Below, piece after piece: positions 37,884 to 49,085 of a stretch of 64,000 nt of DNA. Below the pieces are notes generated by a model, which did not search any database, had not been told where the DNA came from, and saw only the letters and a program-made list of their open reading frames with translations. This DNA is from Podocnemis expansa (taxonomy: Eukaryota > Chordata > Testudines > Podocnemididae). Position 1 is the stretch's first letter. Every line of letters starts with the position of its first letter. The translations under genes were made by a program, and so were the position numbers. The stretch is taken from the NCBI GenBank assembly GCA_007922195.1, contig ML682028.1, positions 16,769,053 through 16,833,052 on the forward strand, in the 5' to 3' direction.

Positions 37884-39000
37884 TGGAATGGTGCACCATC
37901 ATCTCAAGGAGCCTCTCCTTTCTCCTGGCTGCCACTGTGAAGGACACCTTATCTCCTGTGCCACTGTTTACAACTTCTTAGTCCTGTGATGGCCTGTCTC
38001 TGTCCAAGTCTTCCATGGTGTGGGCTCCCCAGCCAAGTCAGGCTTTACTTATTTGGATTTACAATTGGATCTTTTGTATCTAAACTAATAGTTTTTCTGC
38101 TTCTCCTGTGCCACACTGAACTCCTCTTCTCCATGGCCTCTTCTTCTGGGCCTTGTAGAGTTTGGTTTTATATGAACTCTAGCAGCAAATTGTTGCTCAC
38201 TACCTCCTGTCCCAGCCAAACCAGCATCTTCCTTCAAGCATTTCCTGGCTACTGGCAGACTCGATCGCTATTTCCACCAAGTCTGACCTTTTGTGGGTGT
38301 CTTAGGGTATTGTCCACATATCTCTTTTATTTCAAAATAACAATAGATTAGGTCCACATGACGTATTCTTACTTCAAAATGATGGGCTCTGTCATTTCAG
38401 AATAAGAGCTGTCATTTCGAAATAGCTTAAACCTTCTTTAAATTGAAACAGCTGTTATTTTAGCCTATAATGGGTGGGAGTATGGCTCAGGGAGGGGGCC
38501 ATGTTGCCACACCTCCCATGGTGCCTCTCTCCTAAAGCGAAATAGCAAGTCCTGTGTTTGGACATGCTATTTTGCTTTGAGCTTTTCCCTTAATTTGAAT
38601 TAACTTATTAACTAATAAGTTTGAATTAACCATTACTTCAAAGTTAAGCAAGGTTTTATAACTTCAAAGTAAGCTTTCATTAATTTGAACTGAAGAATTC
38701 CTTAGTTTGAATTAATGAAAGCCATTGTGGCCATGCATTAATTTAATTTGAATTAATCCTCATTAATTTGAATTAAATTGTAAGTGTAGACACACCCTTA
38801 TAGTTTGACTTCCCTAGGCTCCCCACAGAGATGAACCTCTCCTAGCTCCTCCTGCTTGGATCACCTCCTCCCACACTGAGTTCACAGATCTACTTACTGG
38901 TTCTTCTCAGTGCTCCTCCCTGCCACTGAGGTTAGTCATTACACTTAAGTCACACTCAGCTAGGAGATAACAGCCTGAAAGGGTCACTCAGACTGTGACA
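37884..39000. mobile_element. solo LTR-like element (about 620 bp) split by a MITE
   Basis: The left end TGGAATGGTGCACC and right end ACTGTGACA give TG...CA termini. Flanks CAAAG (37879-37883) and CCAAG (39001-39005) are a 5-bp target duplication with one mismatch. The body before and after the MITE is CT-rich ('ctcaaggagcctctcc', 'ccccacagagatgaacctc'). No internal retroviral genes. Subtracting the MITE and its duplication leaves about 620 bp. Matches my memory of a sauropsid LTR starting 'tgtgacggtgcacc', but class is not assigned. Confidence 0.68.
38305..38797. mobile_element. PIF/Harbinger-like MITE with TTA duplication
   Basis: The ends are GGGTATTGTCCACATATC and, read inward from the right, GGGTGTGTCTACACTTAC. 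TTA flanks both sides (38302-38304 and 38798-38800), the 3-bp TWA duplication typical of PIF/Harbinger elements. The interior has TTATTTCAAAATAA-type and TTAATTTGAATTAA-type palindromes, mostly with the TCGA centre decayed. It shares a long internal stretch with the element at 63587-63928 ('tttgagcttt' through 'gaattaacttatt'), which shows they are one family. It lies inside the LTR-like element 37884-39000. Confidence 0.83.
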
Positions 39001-39249
39001 CCAAGGTTGAATTAGTATATGATTGTTACGACATTGTATTATTATAGCTCATCATCATTTTAATCTCCTACCACCATTTCAGCTGACGATGGCTGTGCTT
39101 CAGGAATTTCCCAACTGAAAATACAGAGCTCTACAACTCTGCATTTAGTGCTAACTTGAGATATACTATAGTGGGGATGTCATAGCATTCTAGCTAGGAT
39201 GGAGACTGCACTTATCATTTTCTGAATGTCCATCCCATTATGATATAAA

Positions 39250-39420
39250 CCATGTTCACTGAAATTATGTGGCCTTGGACAAGTCATTTAATTTCTTGGT
39301 CTTGCAGTTCATCTGTTCCCTACCTTGCCGGGAGGCTGTGAGGATAAATACCTTGAAAAATGTGAAGCACTTAAATGCTGTGAAAATGGGGGCCATATAA
39401 GTACTTAAGGCAAACAGACA
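39250..39420 (+). repeat. L2/MIR-type 3' tail
   Basis: 'ttggacaagtcatttaattt', 'gttcatctgttccctacctt', 'gccgggaggctgtgaggata' and 'gtgaagcacttaaatgctg' give the conserved order of the tail shared by MIR SINEs and L2 LINEs. Confidence 0.75.
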
Positions 39421-40794
39421 GAAATATCTCTGTAGAGATTTTCTCTGCTTTCTATTAAGAGAGCAAAGTCAGCCACCCAAAGCATGCTTTGAACTGGCCA
39501 ACAAATGACTTCTCAACAAGTCAAAGGACACCCCCCCCTTTTTTTTACCGCCACCTCATGGGAATCCCCAGCAGTAATGGTGGTGGATTGTGTTGGTTTC
39601 TTCCCCCCACATCACTTATATCCAGGTCCCACTGAGATGGCCACATGACATCTGTGTTTTCGTAACAGGGACAAGAATAGCATTTTGGTCCTAGGAGAAT
39701 TCATCTGTATTCTAAATTTGAACGGGTTGCACAGCCATCACTTTCCCTTGTATTGCAACCATGATTATTACTGACTGTTATTACTGCTGAAAAGCCCTGA
39801 GTCCTTGTCTGCAGGGACATTTCCTGACCAGAAATGAGCAGTGTGACATCTCTTTCTTTCCACTACTCCTGGAAAACAACAATTTTGTGAGCGAACTACG
39901 CCTACATGGAAAGTTCCCATTTCCTCCTCAAAACAACCAAAAAAAAAAAAAAGGCTCTTGTCTGCTTCGTTCCACAATTCGGCAGGTTCCCGCCTATGCC
40001 TCACTATGGCCCTGGGCTTGGCACCAGGCCTAAAACTCCCGTCTGTTTTTCAGACAGGAAATATGAATCAAAATAACATGACAAAAAACCAGTAATTAGT
40101 TTTTGTGTGTGAGGCTGCTAAGGCCTTAATGAGGAACAGGCTTGCAATAAAACTCTTGGCTACTCGCTCCAAACCTTACTTTCCTTCTCTCTTTTTTTAA
40201 TAGTCACAATTTATTTTCTTACAAAGACAAGAGAGCAAAGAGACCCTCAATGTGTAAATTGATTATTCAGGCTTATTGAATTGAAGTACATGAATATTTT
40301 GATTTTTTTCCCAAGTTGTTTGGAGTGTTCTCTCCTCAGCCCAGACTTCTCATCATCTTCCATGGTTCCTTAGTCTCTTTAATGGGATCCTTGATTTCTG
40401 GCCTTGAATGACCTCACATTTTTAGTGCTGGAACATGTTCCATATGGAAGAAGAGGTCCTTGTCTATTGTACTGGCATGTGCTTAGTCAAGCAACATTTG
40501 GTAAAGGGATCTTTTGGCAGTGGAAGTGCAACGTATTGGCTTTGTGTGTATGTGTGAGTGATGTTGTCTTAGCTGATCCCTAACACAGATAAAGGAATTA
40601 CTACTGGTATTAACTAAAGGAGTTCTCTTTTTAGCCCATATAGAAGGAGCTTATATTTTGGAAGATGAAGAATTGGATTTCTACTTTCAGCTCCTGAGGT
40701 GTGGATGCCTATGCACATAAATGTTATTTCACTAGTAACTAGTTAAACAGCACATAGATTTTTTATATAGCCTTACCTCTCTTACCATGGAGGC
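39421..40794. other. no gene seen
   Basis: Contains a C then T tract (39530-39546) and an A tract (39941-39952). Nothing else recognised. Confidence 0.4.
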
Positions 40795-42265
40795 TAGGAA
40801 GCTAATATCTTAGATATTGCACAACTTGGATTCAGGCCAGGACATGAAACTGAAATTGTTTTAGTGGCACTGATGGGTGATGTCCTGCTGTCAATTGATA
40901 GAGGGTGGGCATCTATTCTCATCCTCCTAGACCCCTCTTCTGTAGTTAATACTGCTGACCATAATTTATCTGAGTTCAGGGTGTAGGGATCCATGGTAAT
41001 GATTTAAAGTGCCTTGAGTCCTTCCTGGAAGGATGCAGCCAACAAGTAGTGATGGAAAAGTGCATCGACACCACTTGCGGAGTCCCACAAAAATCAATTA
41101 CCTTTTTAAATTTATTCAACATCAACATACAGCCACTATGTGAACCACCCAGACTACATGGACTCAAGTGCCATCAATAAACAGATGGCACACTGCTCCA
41201 CTTGTCCTTCACCCTATATGATCATATCACTACCACCAAGTGAGCTCATGGCTGAAGAACAGCTGGTTGAAACTGGATTCAGAAAAGAGAAAGCTTATGT
41301 TGGTGGGCAAAGGAACACACTTTGAGGAGGTTGCAGCAACAGAACAGTCTTTTTGGTTGAAAGTGGACAATGACAGCTAGTTAATTCAAGGTGTAACTTA
41401 AGAGCTCTCCATGGCTATGCCTACACTGGAGGCTTAAGTTGACTTAACCAGGCTTAAGTTGACTTAAGCAATGCCATGGCCACATTTGGAGTTCATTAAG
41501 TCGACTTGAGCACTTGCTTAAGCTGACTTAACAACTCTTACCCTTAACGTCGACTTTAAAGGTTAAGTCGACTTTATTAAGCCGACTAAACAAAATGTGG
41601 CTATTAAGTTGACTTAATAAAGTTGACTTAAAGCAGCAGAGCCATTTAAGTGACTTTATAAAGTTGACTTGAGCCAGGGGACTCATTTAAATTTGACTTA
41701 AGAAAGTTGACTTTAAATGCGTCCCCTGGCTGAAGTCAACTTCATAAAGTCAACTGAAACAAATGGGGAATTTCTAAGTTGACTTAATAAAGTCAACTTA
41801 GACATACCCCTTGACTTCTTGCTAGAGCCAAGTTTTCATATAACAGCATCCATACATAATACTAACTACCATCTCCAGAGGGCTTGGAGACTCCATTTGA
41901 TCTCAGAAAATGATGACCTGGTCTTGATTATTCAGTCCCTTGGCTGATCTAGCCTAGACACATACTTGGCCATGAAGTCTTGACTTTAAATTTCTCAGGA
42001 GTATGGACATGAGATATGTAAAAGGACTAGCCACAGCTCCAGGAGGGAGGCCCTGGTAGACATCTTCACTTCTCTAGCAAAATGGGATTTTCTGCCATAA
42101 GGAGAAAACTCATCTGTGAAGAAGACAGAATTTTCTTGAGGGCCAGTCTGAGTCTGTGGAACAAACTCTCACAGGAACTGGAGACGATCACAAACCTCAC
42201 CACCTTCTACTCCCAGTTCAAGGTGCATATCTTTGATCTTGCATTCTCTAACATAAACATATAGT
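40795..42265 (+). mobile_element. L2-type LINE, reverse transcriptase remnant, split by a MITE
   Basis: Plus-strand translation gives GFRPGHETEIVLVAL, then LILLDPSSVVNTADHN, a decayed form of the motif usually read as 'LLDLSAAFDTVDHN' in L2-like reverse transcriptases, then GVPQKSI for GVPQGSI, followed by 'NLFNINIQPLCE'. After the MITE (41413-41809) the element resumes and ends with LSLWNKLSQELETITNL and 'FKVHIFDLAF', the typical C-terminal tail. Frames are broken, and the catalytic motif has lost its second aspartate (VN in place of FD). It is an old dead copy. ORFs at 40976-42264 are its pieces or shadows. Confidence 0.85.
41413..41809. mobile_element. MITE, TTAAGTCGACTTAA group, same family as 14258-14698
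   Basis: The left end is GGCTATGCCTACACTGGAGG; the right end read inward is GGGTATGTCTAAGTTGACTT. It matches the 14258 element through 'ccatggccacatttgg' and 'gcacttgcttaag', then diverges. Intact TCGA centres remain near 41498-41512 and 41560-41572. It lies inside the L2-type LINE. Target duplication unclear. Confidence 0.82.
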
Positions 42266-42325
42266 AAGATGTGTATATATTATATTTTTATATATTATAT
42301 ATTATTATACATTATATATTGCTCT

Positions 42326-42455
42326 TCAAAGCATCTGACGAAGTGGGATATACTCCCACGAAAGCTCATGGATAAATAAATCTGTTAGTCTTTAAGTGCC
42401 ACAAGACTCTGTGCTTTTTTGCTTTACTAGATTAACAGAGCTGCCCCTCTGGAAC
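42326..42455 (+). mobile_element. PLE LTR, nearly complete tail, with hammerhead-like core
   Basis: CTGACGA (42335-42341) is followed by a perfect six-pair stem II (GTGGGA 42343-42348 with TCCCAC 42354-42359) and GAAA (42360-42363). Stem III is broken: GCTCATGG in place of GCTCATGC. Then 'aaataaatctgttagtct', 'ttaagtgccacaagactctg' and 'agctgcccctctggaac' complete the LTR. The ATATT microsatellite begins directly at its end, and AT-rich sequence precedes it. Confidence 0.85.
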
Positions 42456-42581
42456 ATATTATATTATATTATATTATATTATATTATATTATATTATATT
42501 ATNNNNNNNNNNATATTATATTATATTATATTATATTATATTATATTATATTATATTATATTATATTATATTATATTATAA
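42456..42581. repeat. (ATATT)n microsatellite with an assembly gap
   Basis: Uninterrupted ATATT pentamers run from the PLE LTR end to 42581, apart from ten N at 42503-42512. The true length is unknown because an assembler could not cross it. The ORF spanning the N run is meaningless. Confidence 0.97.
42503..42512. other. assembly gap (10 N)
   Basis: Ten undetermined bases inside a pentanucleotide array; the number ten is likely a placeholder. Confidence 0.99.
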
Positions 42582-45124
42582 CAAATCGCTCATTGCTCAC
42601 ACTATTTCTACTTTGGGGAAGAGGATTAGGGAGCAAACACCATCTGACAGATGCTAGTCATATTACTTAATGTGCAATTGGAGGTGGTAAGATACTACAG
42701 TGGTGAGCATGATGTAAGAACATGTACTATATTTTGTATAGTATACAGAATAGAATAGCACTGGATTAATGCACTAGTCTTTGCCTTGGAAGACCAGAAT
42801 CTACATGCTTCTTTAGGCCAGAAATTAAAATGAGCTCTGAAGAGTATGGGATTCTACTCCCCAGATGAACACATCAGCAGATTATCAGATAATTGGCAGC
42901 AACTGGGCAAGAATGATCCAGGTTGTGACCCGTCTGTGTCTAGGATGGCCCATTCGAAAATGCCAAGGTCAGGGGAGGCAGCAAAAGGAGAGAAGGCCCA
43001 ACACTGATGACTAATACTGATGTTAGATTCACGTACTGGTCACTAACAATACTCCTGATTCCCCACAATGGTTATCAAGAAGGAATACAGAGCCCCCTTA
43101 TTTGCATTTTAGTCTCTCGCCCCCAGTTGGCAGCTAGGCCCAGTAAAGAGAAAAGGTATTTAAAACTCATTTTCCTACTTCTGAATAGCAATCCTGATAT
43201 CAATTTTCAGCAAATAGCAACATTTTCCCAGGAACTGAGCCTGTCCCTTGACTGTGATGTCAGTGTGGTTCAGATACTAGCAACAGGTATACTGCACATT
43301 GACACTTCTCGAGGGAAAAATGACCCTAACTGCAGGTGAGTTTGTGGGCCTTCAGTTGGGGAAAGAAATCACGGGACACTTATGGTGACTTTCCCTGTGA
43401 TTTATAGGCAGTGTCTTGCCCTGGTATCAGGGCTCTGGAGTCAGAACTTCCTTTCCTGGCCGCAGCCCCTCAAACATGCACCCAGCCAAGAAACTATGGT
43501 CTATATGGGAGGTAATAAAAGTGTGTAACCAATAAATGGGAGAGCCCCTGCCAGAGTCCCAGCACTGCAGGCTGGGAGGAGAAGCTATGGGCAGAGAAGC
43601 AATGAGGAGATGGGCTCCACAGGGAACTGAGAAGATGGAGATACACATTTTCTCTCCTTGTGCTTCACCCTACCATGGTGTTGTGGGCCTGAGCTTAGCA
43701 TGTCCCAGCACTTTCTTCCCTGGCTGCAGCCCTATGGACAGGTTTGAGGAGCTGTGGCCAGAAAAAGAAATTCTGGAATATGCCAAAAATAGGTTGCTGG
43801 CAGATTTGCGGAGCTTCAGCCAGGAAAGGAAACTCTGGGATGCATGGAGTATTGGCTGCAGACAGGTTGCAGCTTGTTGGCAAGCCTGCCTTTCATTTAT
43901 TGGCAGCCTTAGGCTAATGGCAAATTTTTGCTGGGAACTGAGAGTTTAGTAATAAGCAGAACCCCCTGCATAATGCAATAAAAATAAATAAATAAAGTCA
44001 AAATCGGAATGCAATGTTTCATTTTCTCCAAACAGAATGTTCTGAAAGACACCTGAACAATTGTTTGGTTTTTTTTTTTTTAATTTATTTTACAGGAAAT
44101 ACTGAATTTTTGGTTAGGCCAGTTGTAAATTTAGATTTTTGTTCTGAATCAGAAGGAAAGTAAATTTCAAAATGTGAGAATCTCTTGTGAAATGCCATTA
44201 GAAGGAAATAGCTGTATCGTCCTTTCCTGGTGTAAGGAAAGAAAAAGAAAAAAATTCTCCCTAGAACAATTACATCGATGTGGACATTTATGACTTGCAA
44301 GAGTTGCAGAAGTATCACATGGCTTTCTCATAAAAAGTAATAACCCCTATTTACAGCCTTTGCATTATTATTCTAGTAACTCTATGCCACTTTCTATGAA
44401 TGGCGTGTGTTTTCAACTGAACACTTCACAGCTAGTTTGGAGACACAAAGAACGCTTACTGTTTTCAGAGACTGGTGCGGCAGGGAAAACGGTTTTATTT
44501 GTATTTGTTTTATTTACTCGTGTAATTAGAGTTTGGCCATTCTACAAAGAGGTCAAAGGGACAAGCACTCCATAGCAAGACAGGAAACATACTGAAGTAT
44601 GTTAATTCACTGCTCATACATTGCTGTGAAAATTACTGCTCTGAGTTCAATGCCAGCATTCAGCACAAACACTTCAGAAGGAGAGAATGAAAAAAAAGCT
44701 GAGGTACAGTGGAGCCTTTGAACTGTTGTAAGCTCTAAGGGAGAGAAGGCAATGGAGCTGAAATGACCTCTGCACTCTTACTGATGTCATTGCACTATGG
44801 ATCAGGCCCAGGGATGTGAGAAAGGAGCATTCAGGAAGATGGTTCTATCAGTCAATCTCCTTAGCCGAGGGAAATAAATGAAAAAGGGCACATCTCATAA
44901 AGATAGTTTTGGGTGTCCTCTTACCCTTAGTGTGAGCACTTATGTGTCATTGGCTCCATTGTATCTGGGTGTTGTCATCTCTGGAATAACTAGCCCAGAG
45001 ATAGAATCAGCTGGAGGTGCTTTCAGAATTTTACTGGTGTTCTAAGTGAAGGAGATTTACATTCCTTATCTCTGGTATGAATCTTGAAAGCGTGGATTTA
45101 AGGAACGTTAAACTTGACAATCTT
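42582..45124. other. no gene recognised; one 137-codon ORF
   Basis: An ORF at 43536-43949 (plus, 137 codons) and one at 43007-43339 (110 codons) are the longest. The latter ends beside CAG|GTGAGT, a good splice donor, but no acceptor or domain supports an exon. The block 43380-43970 is GC-richer, with the phrases 'ttcctttcctggccgcagccc' and 'tcttccctggctgcagccc' repeated about 290 bases apart in diverged form, so an old internal duplication or repeat is likely. Confidence 0.35.
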
Positions 45125-45242
45125 CCAGCTATGTTAATCTGTGTATATCAAAAACATCAAGAGTCCTGTGGCACCTTAAAGGCTAACAAATTTCTTTAGG
45201 CATAAGCTTTTATAGACTTCACCCCACTTTGTCAGATGCAAT
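45125..45242 (-). mobile_element. PLE LTR fragment with decayed core
   Basis: 'agagtcctgtggcaccttaa', 'ggctaacaaatttctttagg' and 'cataagctttt' are followed by the reversed core. On the minus strand the core reads CTGACAA in place of CTGACGA (CpG decay), and the GAAA is lost. It belongs to the 'gcttatgc' subtype. Confidence 0.8.
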
Positions 45243-45410
45243 CTTGATAAACTTGCTTCCTGATACTTTGTACGATAAGTGATAAAGCTTCATTGCTTGT
45301 ACTTTGTGTTGTCTCTCACCTAGGATCCATAATAGACCAAATAGCTCCAAACACATTAATGCTGAATGGGGATTTTTCTGTTCTAGGTGTCATACAAATG
45401 CAAAACACGA

Positions 45411-45822
45411 GGGGTACATCTACACTGTAGCCCTAGGTCAATTTATGGAAGGTTAAGTTGACCTATAGACTCCTGAGGCAGCACTGAGCTTTTAGTAAGT
45501 CAACTTAAGTGCTTCCTTAAGTTGACTTAATAACACCACCACTTAAGATGGACTTAATGCTTAAGTCAACCTTGTTAAGTCAATTTAAGCCAATGTATAC
45601 CAGGAAAGCCCTTAAGTCAACCTAACTGGCCTCCAGGCCCATCCCCGTAGTTCCTGGCCACCAGGAGGGGTAGGCCTAGAACCTGCCAGTGTGGACACAG
45701 GCTGTTGACAGGAGTTTTCAGTGTGGACTCTCTAAGTTAGTTTAACAAGGTTGAATTTAAGTCAACTTAAACTCAACATTTTTCAAGTTGACTTAACAGA
45801 GCCTCCAGTGTAGATGTACACA
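45411..45822 (-). mobile_element. MITE, same family as 28889-29255, reverse orientation
   Basis: The left end is GGGTACATCTACACTGTAGC; the right end read inward is TGTGTACATCTACACTGGAG. Read in reverse it shares 'agagagtccacactgaaaac', 'ccacactggcagg' and 'ccaggaactac' with the element at 28889, and is the more complete of the two (about 410 bp). Palindromic units of the TTAAGTYRACTTAA kind fill both halves. Confidence 0.82.
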
Positions 45823-47985
45823 AGGACAGTTCCTTACAATTGAAGTATAAGACAAAGCTAGTTTATTTGCTTGTTTCCTTTAGAGGCTGGGATCAAAGCT
45901 GGATATTGCATAAGTAACTCAATGCAAATGTCCTTGTCAAGGTGATCTAAATCCCTGACAACTGTGTGTCTGAGGATCCCTGCACAGTGTAATAACTATT
46001 ATTACTTATTTGTGAAAATCAAGAGGCATGCCACTGAACTCAACAGTGACAGCCATGTAAAATCTGTGTGACAGGAGAATGGGGCCTACTAGGTCTGGAA
46101 TGGGGAACTTTTAATGGCTGCTAGCAGTCTTCATGGTAGCAAAATCTCTTGGCACTTCTGTTTGGTGCTTTTGGGTCTATAACGGAGCCTTGATGAGGGA
46201 TATGAACACTGAGGCCCAGAGTGCTACATATAATAAAAATCAGAAGAACTAACCCCATATACCAAGAAAAAGTAGCAAAAAATAGGAACTATGCAGAGAG
46301 TTTCTCAAATGGAGTTGGACATTGAAGGAAGAGACCTTAGTCTTAAATATATGATTATGTAAAAATAAGCTTTAGGAGAGAATACATTGCAATATGGATA
46401 CATTCCTTTCTGATTTGCCTCTAAATTTAAAAGACTAGCTGAGATGCACAGATAAACATGCAATGTTTTATGGTACTTTAAATTCTGCATCCTCACATTC
46501 AGACTGCATTCCTCTCCTCACATTCAGACTGGAAAGACACATGGTATTAGTCTTTAAGATTCAATTATTCACTGGTAGAGCTTGGACCTGGGTCATATAG
46601 TGAAAGCCTTTGGGAGACTTAAAATTTAATAGGGAAAGTATGGCATCTGAAAAAAGGTTTTCTTCCAACCACTGATGTGAAAAGATTTGTTTATTATTTG
46701 TATAACCAAAATATAGTACCTTTGCGGTGGTGGGATATATATAAGGCTACTAATACACAGTTGCATTCAGCAGGGATTAACTCCTTGAGTGCCAGTGATT
46801 GAGATTTCCAGCTGCTAAAACTCCTGGACTATGCCTTCTGGCCCCACATATTTTGTGGGACATCCCTATTGCACTGAACAAAAGATGACAGTCCAAAGAA
46901 GTGGGCACACAGGTCTGTATCTGGATATGCTAAGTTTATGATTAACTGTTCATATGGATTATAGTTTGGTCAATAATTCCTCAGCCTTTACTGTGCTCTC
47001 ATTGCTAGTTGTACAGAAACAACATCAGTCATGGAGATGTTTCCGATTGAGCCCTCTCTGCAGCTGACTTCTTGTTTCTCTCACTTTCTGTACCTTCCCT
47101 GTTGCTTGTTTCACTCAGGATTACCTGTCCAAAGTATCTCCAGCCTTTGCTCTTTCTCAGTATCCTCTAGTTCTTCCGAGCTCTGTGTCTCTTAGTTTAA
47201 TTAACATGTGTTTGCTCTGGCCCAGGTCTTGTCCTTATTGCTGTCCATGGCTCTTTCACCAATTTCTTCCTCTGCTACAGTCTCCTTCCACCTCTGATGT
47301 CATCTTATTTTCCTGTTGAACTCATACATCCTTCCCTTCATCACTTATTAGGTGACTTCTCCAAACCTTGTCCTTATCTTTTCCCCACGTTCCTTCCTTC
47401 CTTCCTTGCTTCCCACCTCGCTACCACTCTATTAGTCTCTTTCTCTCCTCCCATCTACTCCAAGCATAACACTTTTGACCTAATCCTCTCATACTCCTTT
47501 TACTCTCCATCCCCATACATTTCTGACCCTGCTGTTAACCATTACTCACTCCTCACTCCTGACTTTGCTCTGTCTAAAACCACTGCTCCCACACATTAAT
47601 CACCTGTCATCCCCTAAGACAACATTTCTCAAATGTGACAACGATGGTGGTATGCGACCACCAGAAGCTTTTCTTGTGTGCATAGCCTCCTAGGCAGTGA
47701 CAAGGGGGTTGTGGGAGAGGGAAAGCAGCAGTGCTTCCTCCAGGAAAGCCAGCAGGGGTGGGCCCTGACTCCCTCTGGAGCCACAAATGCCAGAGAAAAC
47801 AGGCAGCTGGTGTGATTTCCTCACCTAACTGGGGATGGTGGGGTTCAGGCTACTGACTTCGGCCTTAGGTGGTGGATAGCAGGTTCCAGCACAGAGCGCT
47901 GGGCTCAGGACACAGCCCTGGGCTCACCATCACCCTTTCTTCCTTTCCCAATTGCCTCCTCTGGCCCCAGACACTGACTGCAGGA
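45823..47985. other. no gene seen; CT-rich tract
   Basis: A pyrimidine-rich region at about 47290-47580 contains a CCTT microsatellite (about 47389-47406). The ORF across it (47297-47599) is low-complexity. From about 47640 the sequence is GC-richer and runs to the CR1 junction. Confidence 0.4.
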
Positions 47986-49085
47986 CTTCAGCAAAGCTTT
48001 TGATATGGTTTCCAACAGCATTCTTGTCAGCAAGTTAACGAAGTATGGTTTGTATGAAAGGACTATAAGGTGGACAGAAAGCTGGCTAGATCTTTTGGCT
48101 CAGCGGGTAGGGATCTATGGCTCAATGTCTGGCTGGTAACCAGTAATAAGTAGAGTGCTTCAGGGGTTGGTCCTGGGGCTGGTTTTGTTTGACATCTTCA
48201 TTAATGATCTGGATGCTCAGTAAGTTTGAGGATGACAGCAAGCTGGGGGGAATGATAGATGCACTGGAGAGTAGGGGGTAGGATTCAGGGAGACCTAGAC
48301 AAGAAATCTTATGAAGTTCATCAAGGACAAGTGAAAAATCTTGCATTTAGGATGGAAAATCCCATGTAGTCCTAGAGGCTGGGGACTGGTCAGCTAAGTA
48401 GCAGCTCTGTAGAAAAGGACCTGGGGTTTATCTTGGATGGGAAGCTGGGTATGAGTCATCAGTGTGCCCTTGTTGCCAAAAAAGCCAATAGCATATTGGG
48501 CTGCATCCTTAAGAACACTGCCAGCAAATCAGGGGATGTGATTATTCCCCTTTATTTGGCACTGATGAGGCCACATCCGGAATATTGTGTCCGGTTTTTG
48601 GCTCTCCACTACAAAAAAGATGTGGACAAATTAGAAAGAGTATAGTGGGCGATAACAAAAATGATTAGGGGACTGGGGCACATGACTTACAAGGAGAGAC
48701 TGAAGGAACTTGGCTTATTTAGTCTGTAGAAAGGAAGACTGAAGGCGGTATTTGATTGCACCCTTCAGCTACTTGAAGAGGTGCTCCAAAGCAGAGGGAG
48801 CTACGCTATTCTCAATGATGACAGAGGACAGAACAAGGAGCAATGGTTTCAAGTTGCAGCTGGTGAGGTCTAGGTTGGATACTAGGAAAAACTTTCTCAC
48901 TCGGAGGGTGGTGAAGCACTGGAATGGGTTACATAGACAGGTGGTAGAGTCTCCGTCTTTGGAAACTTTTAAGGCCTGGTTAGACAAAACCTTGACTGGG
49001 GTGTTTTAATGGGACTGGTCCTGCTTTTAGCGGGCGGTTGGACTAGATGACCTCATGAGGTCCCTTCCAAAATTTTATGATTCTT
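47986..49085 (+). mobile_element. CR1 LINE, ORF2 3' part to 3' end
   Basis: Translation pieces such as DFSKAFDMVSNSILVSKL, IMDGKLGMSHQCALVAKKAN, PHPEYCVRFLALHYKKDVDK and a 'MIRGLGHMTYKERLKELGLF' reading match the C-terminal CR1 reverse-transcriptase region. The 3' UTR follows with 'ggactagatgacctcatgag', and the copy ends with 'tttatgattctttgac', the CR1 terminal repeat. Several stops and frameshifts make it a dead copy. ORFs at 48433-49009 are its fragments. A 5'-truncated insertion, as usual for CR1. Confidence 0.93.

Noticed and set aside
42396..42581. 61-codon ORF across the ATATT array
   Set aside because: It translates a microsatellite and crosses ten N.
43007..43345. 110-codon ORF ending at a CAG|GTGAGT splice donor
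   Set aside because: One donor-like site is expected by chance; there is no acceptor with polypyrimidine tract in frame and no recognisable protein.
46780..46870. Possible additional old repeat
   Set aside because: Too few diagnostic words to separate from chance.
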